The notes beneath the pieces were generated by a model that saw nothing but the letters and a program-made list of their open reading frames with translations, ran no database searches and was not told the DNA's origin. This document shows positions 35,092 through 43,880 of a DNA stretch of 64,000 nt, one piece after another (the stretch's first letter is position 1; every line of letters begins with the position of its first letter). The position numbers were made by a program, and so were the translations under genes. Origin of the DNA: Algorimicrobium algoritergicola (GTDB taxonomy: Bacteria > Bacteroidota > Bacteroidia > Flavobacteriales > Flavobacteriaceae); assembly GCF_008086165.1 (NCBI RefSeq), contig NZ_VSKL01000007.1, positions 1 to 64,000 on the forward strand, in the 5' to 3' direction.

Positions 35092-35688
35092 TTATTCAAT
35101 AATACCAGCGCAACTAACACGTGCTCCAGCATCTCCAGTCGGTTGCGTTTTAAAATCATCTACACCTTTATGGACAATTACCGCTTTTCCAAGAATATCT
35201 TTGGCAGGATCGCCACAACCAATACACCATTCGTCTGTGCTCAATGTAATAGTAGCATTTCCTTTTTCGTCAGCTTCTAGGTTGCCAATATCTCCTTTAT
35301 GATATCCTGCAGCATCACCCCATTTTCCGTGTGGTTCGCCTGTTGGATTCCAATGTCCTCCTGATGAGGTTCCATCGTCTGATGAACAATCAGCTGTTTC
35401 GTGTAAATGAATCGCATGTGTTCCAGGTTCTAGTCCACTAACTAGAGCTGTCATGGTAACCGTTCCATTTTCCTCGTTAAAAACAACATTTCCGGTAACG
35501 TTACTACCGCTTTTTGCGTTTAATTCCGCAGTTACTTTTTTAGCAACTACAACGTTTTCTTCAGCCATGGTTTCAGTAACCACTTCGGTTTCTGTGTTTT
35601 CCATTTCTGTGTTTTCTTTTTTATCATTCTTACAACTTGTAGCAAAAGCTAAAGTAACTACAAGCGCTAAAAGGCTTAATTTTTTCAT
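35092..35688 (-). CDS. sodC: Cu/Zn superoxide dismutase, lipoprotein
   Basis: This 198-residue protein has a lipoprotein signal (cysteine 19 in FATSC), an acidic Glu/Thr linker and a Cu/Zn-SOD domain from about residue 52. The metal ligands are present: H94 and H96 in HAIHLHE, bridging H112 in GGHWNP, H120, H130 and D133 around EPHGKWGDAAGYHKGD, and the last copper histidine in VIVHKG. The disulfide cysteines are C101 (ADCSS) and the one in VSCAG. An extra two-cysteine insert (DEWCIGCGDP) precedes the last ligand, as in other Bacteroidota. It removes extracytoplasmic superoxide and needs copper, linking it loosely to the copper genes further on. Confidence 0.93.
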   Translation of the reverse strand: MKKLSLLALVVTLAFATSCKNDKKENTEMENTETEVVTETMAEENVVVAKKVTAELNAKSGSNVTGNVVFNEENGTVTMTALVSGLEPGTHAIHLHETADCSSDDGTSSGGHWNPTGEPHGKWGDAAGYHKGDIGNLEADEKGNATITLSTDEWCIGCGDPAKDILGKAVIVHKGVDDFKTQPTGDAGARVSCAGIIE

Positions 35689-35763
35689 CTGATTTGTTTG
35701 TTTTTGTGTTTATCCGAAAGTTACATATTATTTTACATAAAATGAAACGTATCGACTTTATTG

Positions 35764-35779
35764 TATGATAATTATCATA
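35764..35779. promoter_or_regulatory. FNR box upstream of hemN
   Basis: TATGATAATTATCATA is a perfect 16-bp palindrome containing the TGATnnnnATCA core (35766-35777, centre 35771.5). It lies 29.5 nt before the first base of the -7 element at 35801, the position expected for an activator binding around -41.5. Confidence 0.85.
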
Positions 35780-35800
35780 TTTTAATCGTGTAAAAGATTT

Positions 35801-35808
35801 TAATTTTG
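35801..35808 (+). promoter_or_regulatory. -7 element of hemN (TAATTTTG)
   Basis: TAATTTTG matches TAnnTTTG and lies 18 bp before the hemN start. Its spacing to the FNR box is identical to that of the nos, cco and copper promoters. Confidence 0.75.
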
Positions 35809-35826
35809 CTTATTATTTAGTGAGTT

Positions 35827-37191
35827 ATGGCAAAAATATTAGTAAATAAATATAATGTAGCAGGTCCGAGATACACCAGCTACCCAACGGTTCCGTATTG
35901 GGATGAAGCTTCGTTTTCTATTGGGAAATGGGAAACCAGTTTGCGAAAATCTTTTAATGAAAGTAATGAAAGTGAAGGCATTAGTTTATATATTCATTTG
36001 CCATTTTGTGAGAGTTTATGCACCTTTTGTGGTTGCAATAAACGTATTACTACTAGACATGAAGTAGAATCGCCTTATATAGATTATGTATTAAAAGAAT
36101 GGCGGCTTTATGTTGAATTATTAGGAAATACGCCTCAAATTAAAGAATTGCATTTAGGAGGTGGAACACCTACTTTTTTTTCGCCTAAAAATTTAGAACG
36201 CCTTATAAATGGCATTTTTACCATAGCCGAAAAAGCAGATAATTACGAATTCAGTTTTGAAGGTCATCCAAATAATACAACCAAAACACATTTACAAACA
36301 TTATACAATTTAGGTTTTCGTCGGGTTAGTTACGGTGTTCAAGATTATAATGAAACCGTACAGAAAGCTATTCACAGAATTCAACCATTTGAAAATGTGA
36401 AACGCGTTACAGAAGAAGCTCGTGAAATAGGATATACATCTGTAAGTCATGATATTATTTTTGGGTTACCATTTCAAACCGAAGCTCATGTAGCTGAAAC
36501 AATTAGTAAAACCAAAGCTTTAATGCCAGACCGAATAGCTTTTTATAGTTATGCGCATGTGCCATGGATAAAAGGAAATGGACAACGTGGTTTTAAGGAT
36601 AACGATTTACCTTCAGCGGAAAGCAAGCGCAAGCAATACGAACTTGGAAAGGAACAATTAGATGCTTCTGGGTATGTAGAAATTGGTATGGATCATTTCG
36701 CATTAAAAACAGATAGTCTATATCAAGCCACAGAAACCAAAAAGCTTCATAGAAATTTTATGGGTTATACAGCTAGTAAAACCCAAATAATGGTTGGTTT
36801 AGGTGTTTCTGCCATAAGCGATAGTTGGTATGGTTTTGCACAAAATGAAAAGAAAATTGAAGATTATTACAAACGATTAGATACAGATGTAATTCCTGTA
36901 TTTAGAGGTCATATTTTAAATTCAGAAGATTTAATAATTAGACGTCATATTTTAAACCTCATGTGTCATTTTGAAACGAGTTGGAGTTTAAATTCAAATT
37001 ACTTTAAAGAATTACCGGATGTTTTAGTCCAAATAAAAGAATTGGAAACGGATGGGTTAATAATTATAAATACTAATTCAATTACAGTCACAGAAAAGGG
37101 TAAGCCTTATGTTAGAAACGTATGCATGGCTTTCGATTTATTACTTCAGAGAAAAAAACCTGAATCACAATTGTTTTCAATGACTATTTAA
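35827..37191 (+). CDS. hemN: Oxygen-independent coproporphyrinogen III oxidase
   Basis: This 454-residue radical SAM enzyme carries the HemN cluster motif CESLCTFCGC (C61, C65, C68, C70) after the conserved YIHLPF, together with the SAM-binding GGGTP and the HemN-specific DRIAFYSYAHVPW and QNEKKIEDYY segments. It converts coproporphyrinogen III to protoporphyrinogen IX without oxygen, allowing haem synthesis for the anaerobic cytochromes. The full length matches the HemN type rather than the shorter HemW-like homologues. An FNR box and a matching -7 element precede it, so it should be induced by oxygen limitation. A universal stress gene follows 82 bp downstream. Confidence 0.95.
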   Translation: MAKILVNKYNVAGPRYTSYPTVPYWDEASFSIGKWETSLRKSFNESNESEGISLYIHLPFCESLCTFCGCNKRITTRHEVESPYIDYVLKEWRLYVELLGNTPQIKELHLGGGTPTFFSPKNLERLINGIFTIAEKADNYEFSFEGHPNNTTKTHLQTLYNLGFRRVSYGVQDYNETVQKAIHRIQPFENVKRVTEEAREIGYTSVSHDIIFGLPFQTEAHVAETISKTKALMPDRIAFYSYAHVPWIKGNGQRGFKDNDLPSAESKRKQYELGKEQLDASGYVEIGMDHFALKTDSLYQATETKKLHRNFMGYTASKTQIMVGLGVSAISDSWYGFAQNEKKIEDYYKRLDTDVIPVFRGHILNSEDLIIRRHILNLMCHFETSWSLNSNYFKELPDVLVQIKELETDGLIIINTNSITVTEKGKPYVRNVCMAFDLLLQRKKPESQLFSMTI

Positions 37192-37273
37192 AACTTAAAA
37201 ATATCAATTAATACATAATCAACCTAAAAACGTTTTAACAATTTGTTTTCGTTTTTAATAAAATTACTACATC

Positions 37274-38104
37274 ATGAAAAAAATAATTGTACCGATAGAT
37301 TTCTCTGAATATTCGGAATACGCATTGGAAACAGCAGCCATTTTAGCTAAAAAAAATAATGCTGAAATTTTAGCATTACATATGCTTGAATTGTCTGAAG
37401 CTATTTTAACAAAAGGTTCTGATGGCCAAATGGAAACCGTATTTTTTATAAAACTAGCGGAAAAACGTTTTACAGAATTTTTGGATAAATCGTATTTAGA
37501 TGGTGTAAAAGTTACACCAATTGTAAAACACTTTAAGGTGTTTAGTGAAGTGAATGAGGTTGCCAAAGTAAACCAAGCAGATTTAATCATCATGGGATCT
37601 CAAGGCAGCAGTGGAATTAAAGAATATTTTGTAGGTTCTAATACCGAAAAGGTAGTTCGCTATTCAGAAATCCCCGTTTTGGTTATTAAGCATAATCCTA
37701 TTTTAACCGAATTCGAGACTATTGTTTTTGCATCAGATTTTTCAGATGATTCTGTTTCGGCATACCTAAAGGCCAAAGATATGTGCAGCATTTTAAAAGC
37801 GAACATGAATATGGTGTACGTTAACTTACCGGGTGAAAAATTTAAGAGTACGGCAGAAATGGAAGGCAAAATAGTTACCTTCTTTAAAAAAGCAGAAGGT
37901 GATTTGGAAAGTTTATCAAAAGTCACTTATGTCAGTGATTACACCGTAGAGCAAGGTATTTCAAACTTTGCTAACCTCATTGGTGCTGATCTGGTTGCAA
38001 TAGCTACACATGGTAGAAAAGGAATAGCTCATTTCTTTGAAGGCAGTATTTCAGAAGATGTGGCTAACCATTCCACATTGCCTGTAATGACATTTAAAAT
38101 TTAA
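37274..38104 (+). CDS. Two-domain universal stress protein
   Basis: This 276-residue cytoplasmic protein contains two UspA domains. The first (residues 1-142) has the ATP-binding loop G-2x-G-9x-G-S in MGSQGSSGIKEYFVGS; the second (about 145-276) has the shortened form THGRKGIAHFFEGS. Tandem UspA proteins are often induced under oxygen limitation or stasis. It is on the same strand as hemN with no intervening terminator, so it probably shares the FNR-controlled promoter; it has no FNR box of its own. A strong terminator follows. Confidence 0.9.
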   Translation: MKKIIVPIDFSEYSEYALETAAILAKKNNAEILALHMLELSEAILTKGSDGQMETVFFIKLAEKRFTEFLDKSYLDGVKVTPIVKHFKVFSEVNEVAKVNQADLIIMGSQGSSGIKEYFVGSNTEKVVRYSEIPVLVIKHNPILTEFETIVFASDFSDDSVSAYLKAKDMCSILKANMNMVYVNLPGEKFKSTAEMEGKIVTFFKKAEGDLESLSKVTYVSDYTVEQGISNFANLIGADLVAIATHGRKGIAHFFEGSISEDVANHSTLPVMTFKI

Positions 38105-38141
38105 TTTTCATAGTAATTTTATAATAATTTTTTTTAGTGGG

Positions 38142-38185
38142 AGAAAGAGCCAAGCGTTACGTTTGGCTCTTTCTATGTTTTTGAC
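38142..38185 (+). terminator. Terminator after the uspA gene
   Basis: A perfect 12-bp stem AGAAAGAGCCAA/TTGGCTCTTTCT (38142-38153 with 38163-38174) is followed by ATGTTTTTGA. It separates the hemN-usp unit from the nos promoter. Confidence 0.85.
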
Positions 38186-38240
38186 TATTTTATAGTATTA
38201 TAAACCAGGTTGATAGTTAAAAAGGATAATTATATCCGAA

Positions 38241-38258
38241 ATATGATTTTTATCATAT
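38241..38258. promoter_or_regulatory. FNR box upstream of the nos cluster
   Basis: ATATGATTTTTATCATAT has 7-bp arms ATATGAT/ATCATAT around TTTT (core TGATTTTTATCA, centre 38249.5). It lies 29.5 nt before the -7 element at 38279. Confidence 0.87.
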
Positions 38259-38278
38259 TTTTTAAAAGGCTTTAATCT

Positions 38279-38286
38279 TACTTTTG
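38279..38286 (+). promoter_or_regulatory. -7 element of the nos cluster (TACTTTTG)
   Basis: TACTTTTG matches TAnnTTTG, 22 bp before the cytochrome c start codon at 38309 and at fixed spacing from the FNR box. Confidence 0.75.
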
Positions 38287-38308
38287 ACCTATAAATTTTA
38301 AATACACT

Positions 38309-38815
38309 ATGAGAACATCACTAAAATTAATGACATTATTATTCGCAATTGCCTTAATAGGTTGTGGCGGAAAAGAAGAGAAAAAGAAAGAATCTTTCTC
38401 TTATGACAAAAAAACACCAAAAACAGAAACTACAACAACACCAAAAGAAGAAGTAATATCAGCTTCTAAACGTGTTGATTTAACAAGTAAGGGTGTTGGG
38501 CCTATTACATCAGTAGTGTTGGACGCTAATATAGATCAAGCTATGGCTGATCAAGGTGCCGACATTTACCAGAAAATGTGTACCGCTTGTCATAGAGTTG
38601 ATAAGAAGTTTATTGGACCTGCACCAACTGGAATTATGGCGCGTAGAACACCAGAATGGATTATGAATATGATTCTAAATCCAGAACAAATGGTAAAAGA
38701 AGATCCATTAGCAAAAGAATTATTAATGGAGTTCAATGGTTCACCAATGGCTAACCAAAATCTTACAGAAGATGAGGCAAGAGCTGTATTAGAGTATTTC
38801 AGAACCTTAAAATAA
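38309..38815 (+). CDS. nos-cluster cytochrome c lipoprotein
   Basis: This 168-residue lipoprotein (lipidated C19 in LIGCGG) has a charged linker and one class I c-type haem domain: CTACH with C91, C94 and H95, and probable distal methionine M147 in GSPMANQNL. It is the first gene of the nos transcript, just after the FNR box. NosR, NosG and NosH are absent here, so this cytochrome is the best candidate electron donor to NosZ in the periplasm, receiving electrons from a bc-type or alternative complex III. That role is inferred from position. Confidence 0.9.
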   Translation: MRTSLKLMTLLFAIALIGCGGKEEKKKESFSYDKKTPKTETTTTPKEEVISASKRVDLTSKGVGPITSVVLDANIDQAMADQGADIYQKMCTACHRVDKKFIGPAPTGIMARRTPEWIMNMILNPEQMVKEDPLAKELLMEFNGSPMANQNLTEDEARAVLEYFRTLK

Positions 38816-38822
38816 ATACAAT

Positions 38823-39395
38823 ATGAAACCAATTAAAAAACTAATGCTTTCAGTCTTATGCTTATCACTTTTTTTAGGCTGTAAGAATGAAAATTCAGAA
38901 CCATCACAATCAGCCACGGAAGTACAGACTGCAGAAACAACAGAACGAACTGGTCAAGCTTTTATTGAAGATGATGGTAGTGCACCAACAGTATTAGATA
39001 TCGCTATCGGATCACCAGATCATACAACTTTGGTAGCCGCTGTTAAAGCCGCTGAATTAGAAAATGTGCTTGTAAATGCAGGACCACTTATGGTTTTTGC
39101 ACCTACCAATGAAGCATTTGCCGCTTTACCTGAAGGTACGATTGACGATTTATTAAAGCCTGAAAATAAGACGGCGTTGGCTAATATTTTAAAATATCAT
39201 GTAACACCAGGGAACTATTCAAAAGAATTTTTAATCAAATTCAAAAAACTAGGTCAGGCAAATAATCAAGATTTAAAAGTAGAGGTCATTAATGGTGAAC
39301 CTATGATTGGAGGAGCCAAGATTCTGGCAAGTATTCCTGCTGGTAACGGTATTGTTCATGTTATTGACAAAGTATTATTACCACCTTCGGAATAA
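38823..39395 (+). CDS. Fasciclin-domain lipoprotein in the nos cluster
   Basis: This 190-residue lipoprotein (C20 in LFLGC) has one fasciclin (FAS1) domain from about residue 58 to the end, with the H1 motif TLVAAVKAAELENVLVNAGPLMVFAPTNEAFAALP and the H2-like NGIVHVIDKVLLPP. FAS1 domains mediate protein or surface contacts. The gene lies between the cytochrome c (7-bp gap) and nosZ (28-bp gap), a position shared by other Bacteroidota nos clusters, so a support role for the reductase or its cytochrome is plausible but unproved. Confidence 0.88.
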   Translation: MKPIKKLMLSVLCLSLFLGCKNENSEPSQSATEVQTAETTERTGQAFIEDDGSAPTVLDIAIGSPDHTTLVAAVKAAELENVLVNAGPLMVFAPTNEAFAALPEGTIDDLLKPENKTALANILKYHVTPGNYSKEFLIKFKKLGQANNQDLKVEVINGEPMIGGAKILASIPAGNGIVHVIDKVLLPPSE

Positions 39396-39423
39396 CTATA
39401 AAACACTTAAAACTAAATAAATA

Positions 39424-41382
39424 ATGAAAAACACATTTAAATTATCAATAGGATTGATGGTTGTGGCACTTGCTTTTACAAGTTGTAATAATTCAACGCA
39501 AACATCAAACAAAGGTGCATTAGGGTCTAGTGCAGCTGAAAAAGTCTATGTCGCACCCGGTGAGCACGATTCCCATTATGCATTTATGTCAGGTGGTTAT
39601 AGCGGAAACTTAACCGTTTACGGACTGCCTTCAGGACGTATGTTCAAGGAAATTCCAGTTTTTTCACAGTTTCCAACCAATGGTTATGGATATTCAGAAG
39701 AAACAAAACCGATGTTAGAAACCTCTTATGGTTTTATTCCTTGGGATGATTCGCATCACCCAGATATTTCACAAACAAATGGTGAATTAGATGGTCGTTG
39801 GATTTTCATCAATGGTAATAACACACCACGTATTGCACGTATTAGTTTAAAAACGTTTGAAACTGAAGAAATCATTGAAGTTCCAAACAGTGCAGGTAAC
39901 CACAGTTCATCTTTTATTACAGAAAACACGGAGTATGTAGTAGCGGGAACTCGTTTTTCAGTTCCAGTACCACAACGCGATATGGCTATAAAGGACTACA
40001 AAGGAAACTTTAAAGGCGCTTTATCTTTTATTAGTGTTGACCCTGAAAGTGGCCACATGGATATAAAATTTCAAATTTTAATGCCAGGTTTTAACTACGA
40101 TTTATCACACCCTGGACGTGGAAAATCTCATGGTTGGTTCTTCTTCACAACCTATAATACAGAAGAAGCAAATAGTTTATTAGAGGTTAATGCATCTCAA
40201 AATGATAAGGATTTCATTGCCGCTATTAATTGGAAAAAGATTGAAGAATATGTAAATAATGGTGGTGGAACCATGATGCCTGCTAATTATGCACATAACA
40301 TACATAGCGATGAAACTCATATGGCAACATCAACTATGAAAAAAGAGGTACGAGTAGTAAACCCAGCAGAGGTTCCAGGTGCCGTATATTTTTTACCAAC
40401 ACCTAAGTCACCTCACGGTTGTGATGTAGATCCTTCTGGAGAATATATTGTGGGTAATGGCAAACTATCTGCTAACTTAACAGTGCATTCATTTACTAAA
40501 ATGCTTGATGCTATTGAGAAAGAAAAATTTGATGGAGAAGCTTATGGTATTCCAATTTTAAATTTTGAAGATGTTTTAGCTGGATCAGTTGAGCAACCGG
40601 GTTTAGGGCCATTACATACAGAATTTGATGGACAAGGGAATGCATATACAACGTTCTTTATCTCATCAGAAGTTGTAAAATGGAAATTAGGAACTTGGGA
40701 AGTGTTAGACAGAAAACCAACTTATTACTCTGTTGGTCACTTAACAATTCCAGGTGGAAACTCTAGAAAACCTTTTGGTAAGTATATGTTTGCAATGAAC
40801 AAAATTACTAAAGATCGATATTTACCAGTAGGTCCAGAAATGGAACATTCAGCACAGTTGTATGATATATCTGGAGATAAAATGGAATTATTATTAGATT
40901 TCCCTACGCATGGTGAGCCGCATTATGCAGCAGCTATTCCAGCTGAAATAATTAAAGATAAATCTGTTAAGTTCTTTAAGTTGGCTGACAATAAGCACCC
41001 TAGAAAAGCATTAAGTGATGCCGATACTAAAGTAGTTCGCGATGGTAAAAACGTGCATATTTATATGACAACTATCCGTAGTCACTTTTCACCAGATAAT
41101 ATTGAAGGTGTTAAAGTCGGGGATAAAGTATTTTTCCATATTACTAACTTGGAGCAAGATTTTGATGTGCCACATGGTTTTGCTATGATTGGTGCTAATA
41201 ATGCCGAATTATTAATTATGCCAGGGCAAACAAGAACATTGACTTGGGATGCGAAACAAGTAGGGGTTTGGCCTTTCTATTGTACAGATTTCTGTTCAGC
41301 ATTACACCAAGAGATGCAAGGCTATATTCGTGTGTCTCCAGCCGATTCTGATATAGAGTTGTCTTGGTCATTAGGCGAATAA
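39424..41382 (+). CDS. nosZ: Nitrous oxide reductase, clade II (Sec-type)
   Basis: This 652-residue enzyme reduces N2O to N2. Its N-terminus is a lipoprotein-like Sec signal (TSC, C21) without a twin-arginine motif, which marks the clade II (atypical) type. The seven-bladed propeller holding the CuZ site has its first histidines in GEHDSHYAF (H48, H51). The C-terminal cupredoxin domain holds the CuA site: H in VPHGFAMIG, then C620, C624, H628 and M631 in YCTDFCSALHQEM. It follows the cytochrome c and fasciclin genes in one transcript and is followed by a terminator-like hairpin before the maturation genes. Expression is expected under FNR control. Confidence 0.97.
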   Translation: MKNTFKLSIGLMVVALAFTSCNNSTQTSNKGALGSSAAEKVYVAPGEHDSHYAFMSGGYSGNLTVYGLPSGRMFKEIPVFSQFPTNGYGYSEETKPMLETSYGFIPWDDSHHPDISQTNGELDGRWIFINGNNTPRIARISLKTFETEEIIEVPNSAGNHSSSFITENTEYVVAGTRFSVPVPQRDMAIKDYKGNFKGALSFISVDPESGHMDIKFQILMPGFNYDLSHPGRGKSHGWFFFTTYNTEEANSLLEVNASQNDKDFIAAINWKKIEEYVNNGGGTMMPANYAHNIHSDETHMATSTMKKEVRVVNPAEVPGAVYFLPTPKSPHGCDVDPSGEYIVGNGKLSANLTVHSFTKMLDAIEKEKFDGEAYGIPILNFEDVLAGSVEQPGLGPLHTEFDGQGNAYTTFFISSEVVKWKLGTWEVLDRKPTYYSVGHLTIPGGNSRKPFGKYMFAMNKITKDRYLPVGPEMEHSAQLYDISGDKMELLLDFPTHGEPHYAAAIPAEIIKDKSVKFFKLADNKHPRKALSDADTKVVRDGKNVHIYMTTIRSHFSPDNIEGVKVGDKVFFHITNLEQDFDVPHGFAMIGANNAELLIMPGQTRTLTWDAKQVGVWPFYCTDFCSALHQEMQGYIRVSPADSDIELSWSLGE

Positions 41383-41426
41383 ATTAAAGAATAGGAGAAT
41401 TTTGTTTTAGTGTTTATTTTCCTAAT

Positions 41427-41465
41427 AAGGCGAGAGTAGATGTATCTCTCTCGCCTTTCTTTTTA
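41427..41465 (+). terminator. Terminator/attenuator after nosZ
   Basis: A perfect 10-bp stem AAGGCGAGAG/CTCTCGCCTT (41427-41436 with 41448-41457) is followed by TCTTTTTAAAT. It sits inside the nos cluster and would lower expression of the maturation genes relative to nosZ. Confidence 0.85.
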
Positions 41466-41508
41466 AATCACTATTAACTAAATGGTTAATTTTTAAATAT
41501 TAAAATTT

Positions 41509-42129
41509 ATGAAAAAGGCTGGCATTTTAATGATTATCGGATCGTTATTATTATTAGGACTTTTTAAATTTCCTCTTTGGAACATTATGCTTGGAGCACC
41601 ACAATATCCAGAACCTTTAGGGATGGATATTTATATTGATGGTATTAAAGGTATAACGGAATTTGACCTTCAAAATATTGATGGTTTAAACCATTATATA
41701 GGGATGAAAACAATTCCGAAGCCTGAAGAAATGTGGGAGTTTTCCGTATTCCCAAAAGTTATATTAGGTATGGTAATTCTTGGCGTTGTCATTGGATTTC
41801 TTGGTTTTTTTGAAAAAGTTAGCTATAAATATTTTTTAGGTTGGTTTCTACTAATGTCTATCTTAGGCGTATTAGGAATGTATGATTTTAATAATTGGTT
41901 AATTGATTATGGTAGCAACCTAGATCCACATGCCATTATTAAGGTTACAAATCCTGATGGTACACCAATGTCCTACAAACCACCATTAATTGGATATCAA
42001 AAATTATTAAATTTTGATGTAGATTCTTGGCCTCATATTGGTGGATATTTAATGTTTATTGGTATGTCTTTTACACTCGTTGCTTTCTGGTTAGGAAGAA
42101 AAATGACTTTAAAGCAAACGACACAATAA
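41509..42129 (+). CDS. nos-cluster membrane protein (nosB position)
   Basis: This 206-residue membrane protein has about four helices (residues 4-24, 83-101, 106-125 and 176-194) with an extracytoplasmic loop (about 28-80) and another (128-172). I see no copper-binding or haem motif. It lies directly after nosZ and before nosL, which in clade II clusters is the place of the nosB-type membrane protein; that equivalence rests on position and membrane topology only. It may assist NosZ assembly or electron transfer. Confidence 0.7.
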   Translation: MKKAGILMIIGSLLLLGLFKFPLWNIMLGAPQYPEPLGMDIYIDGIKGITEFDLQNIDGLNHYIGMKTIPKPEEMWEFSVFPKVILGMVILGVVIGFLGFFEKVSYKYFLGWFLLMSILGVLGMYDFNNWLIDYGSNLDPHAIIKVTNPDGTPMSYKPPLIGYQKLLNFDVDSWPHIGGYLMFIGMSFTLVAFWLGRKMTLKQTTQ

Positions 42130-42165
42130 ACAATTTGCAAAAAAAACATTAAACACTAAACACTC

Positions 42166-42591
42166 ATGAAACATTTAATTTTAATACTTCTTCTTGGCGT
42201 TACTTTTACGTCGTGTACGGTAAAGCCAGAACCTATAAATTACGGTCAAGATGCTTGTCATTTCTGTAAAATGACTATTGTAGATAAAGTGCATGCAGCC
42301 GAGGTGGTCACGCATAAAGGTAAAGTGTACAAGTTTGACGCTACCGAGTGCATGGTAAATTTTATGGATGATTTTGATACAGCAGAAATTAAACTGTATT
42401 TAACCAACCACTTTAATCAACCTGAAACACTTATTGATGCTACGAATGCCACGTTTTTAATTAGTAAAAACGTTCCAAGTCCTATGGGTGCCTTCTTAAC
42501 GGCATTTAAAACCAAGCAAGAGGCGGAAACTGTTCAGGCAGAACAAGGTGGTGAGATCTATACATGGGATGCTTTATTGCAACACTTGTAA
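42166..42591 (+). CDS. nosL: NosL copper chaperone
   Basis: This 141-residue lipoprotein (C17 in FTSC) is NosL, the Cu(I) chaperone that loads the CuZ site of NosZ. The copper motif is CHFCKM (C31, C34, M36), followed by the family segment AEVVTHKGKVYKFDATECMVNFM and the C-terminal SPMGAFLTAF. It lies between the nosB-position gene and nosD on the same strand, 36-41 bp from each. Copper is presumably supplied by the import set encoded at 45862-49356. Confidence 0.95.
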   Translation: MKHLILILLLGVTFTSCTVKPEPINYGQDACHFCKMTIVDKVHAAEVVTHKGKVYKFDATECMVNFMDDFDTAEIKLYLTNHFNQPETLIDATNATFLISKNVPSPMGAFLTAFKTKQEAETVQAEQGGEIYTWDALLQHL

Positions 42592-42632
42592 TATTAATTA
42601 CGAATATATTTAAACACTAAAAACATTTTGTG

Positions 42633-43880
42633 ATGCCATTAAAAAAGCACCATTTACTAGTTGCTACCCTCATGTTTTTGCTTGGTAACACACTCTTTTC
42701 TCAAACGCTTACGGTGTGTAAAACTTGTGATATCAAAACACTACAAGGTGGTATTGATGCAGCAAAAGCAAATGACACTATTTTTGTTGAAAAAGGAATC
42801 TATAAAGAAATTAACGTACTCGTTGATAAACCACTAACCATTATTGGTAAAGATTATCCCATTATTGATGGGGAAATGAAAGGTGAAATTATTACCATTA
42901 CTTCAGATAACGTAACGGTTGACGGTTTGTTTATCAAGAACGTAGGAACAAGTTATACTTCAGATTATGCAGCTATTCGCTTGAAACGTGTTGAAAATTT
43001 TGTTGTAAAAAATCTTGTTTTAGAAAAGTTGTTTTTTGGTATTTATGTTGAAAAATCTAAAAATGGAAAAATATTTCATAACAAAATAATAGGCGATGCG
43101 GTAGAGGAGTATAATTCTGGAAATGGCATTCAACTTTGGTATAGTAAAAATATTGAAATTGAGCATAATTTTATACAGCGAGTCCGAGATGGTATTTATT
43201 TAGAATTTTCAGATGATTGCATTATAAAAAATAACGTGAGTTCTCATAACGTACGATATGGTTTACATTTTATGTTTTCCAATAGAGATACTTATGAGGA
43301 TAATCTCTTTGAAAAAAATGGCGCTGGCGTTGCCGTAATGTTTTCTAAAGACATAAAAATGTATAATAATATTTTTAGAGAAAATTGGGGAACTGCGTCT
43401 TATGGATTACTGCTTAAAGAAATAAATGATGCCGAAATTATGTACAACACGTTTGAACAAAATACTATTGGCATTAATACAGAAGGTTCCAACCGAATCC
43501 GATATGAAAACAACAACTTTATAAGTAATGGCTGGGCTATAAAAGTCCTTGGTGCCTGCTATTCAAACACGTTTAAGGGAAATAATTTTTTATATAATTC
43601 CTTTGACATGGCCTATAACAGTAAAGTGCATGATAACGAATTTGATGGTAACTATTGGAGTAATTATACAGGTTATGATTTGGATAAAGATGGTGTAGGT
43701 GATGTACCATACAGACCTGTGAAACTCTTTTCATATATTGTAAATCGAACACCAGAGACTATCATTTTACTACGTAGTTTATTTATTGATATTATTGATT
43801 TCTCTGAAAAAGTATCACCTGTATTTACACCAGATAACTTACTGGATAATAACCCTAAAATTAAAAAAATAACATGGTAA
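42633..43880 (+). CDS. nosD: NosD periplasmic copper-maturation protein
   Basis: This 415-residue protein has a signal peptide (about residues 1-24, ending LFSQ) and a right-handed parallel beta-helix domain with many NosD-type turns (IEIEHNFIQRVRDGIYLEFSDDC, IKNNVSSHNVRYGLHFMFS, YEDNLFEKNGAGVAVMFS), ending in the conserved GNYWSNYTGYDLDKDGVGDVPYRP. NosD works with NosF and NosY to supply copper (through NosL) to NosZ. A GTG at 42630 precedes the preferred ATG at 42633. Its stop overlaps the nosF start by 7 bp. Confidence 0.95.
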   Translation: MPLKKHHLLVATLMFLLGNTLFSQTLTVCKTCDIKTLQGGIDAAKANDTIFVEKGIYKEINVLVDKPLTIIGKDYPIIDGEMKGEIITITSDNVTVDGLFIKNVGTSYTSDYAAIRLKRVENFVVKNLVLEKLFFGIYVEKSKNGKIFHNKIIGDAVEEYNSGNGIQLWYSKNIEIEHNFIQRVRDGIYLEFSDDCIIKNNVSSHNVRYGLHFMFSNRDTYEDNLFEKNGAGVAVMFSKDIKMYNNIFRENWGTASYGLLLKEINDAEIMYNTFEQNTIGINTEGSNRIRYENNNFISNGWAIKVLGACYSNTFKGNNFLYNSFDMAYNSKVHDNEFDGNYWSNYTGYDLDKDGVGDVPYRPVKLFSYIVNRTPETIILLRSLFIDIIDFSEKVSPVFTPDNLLDNNPKIKKITW

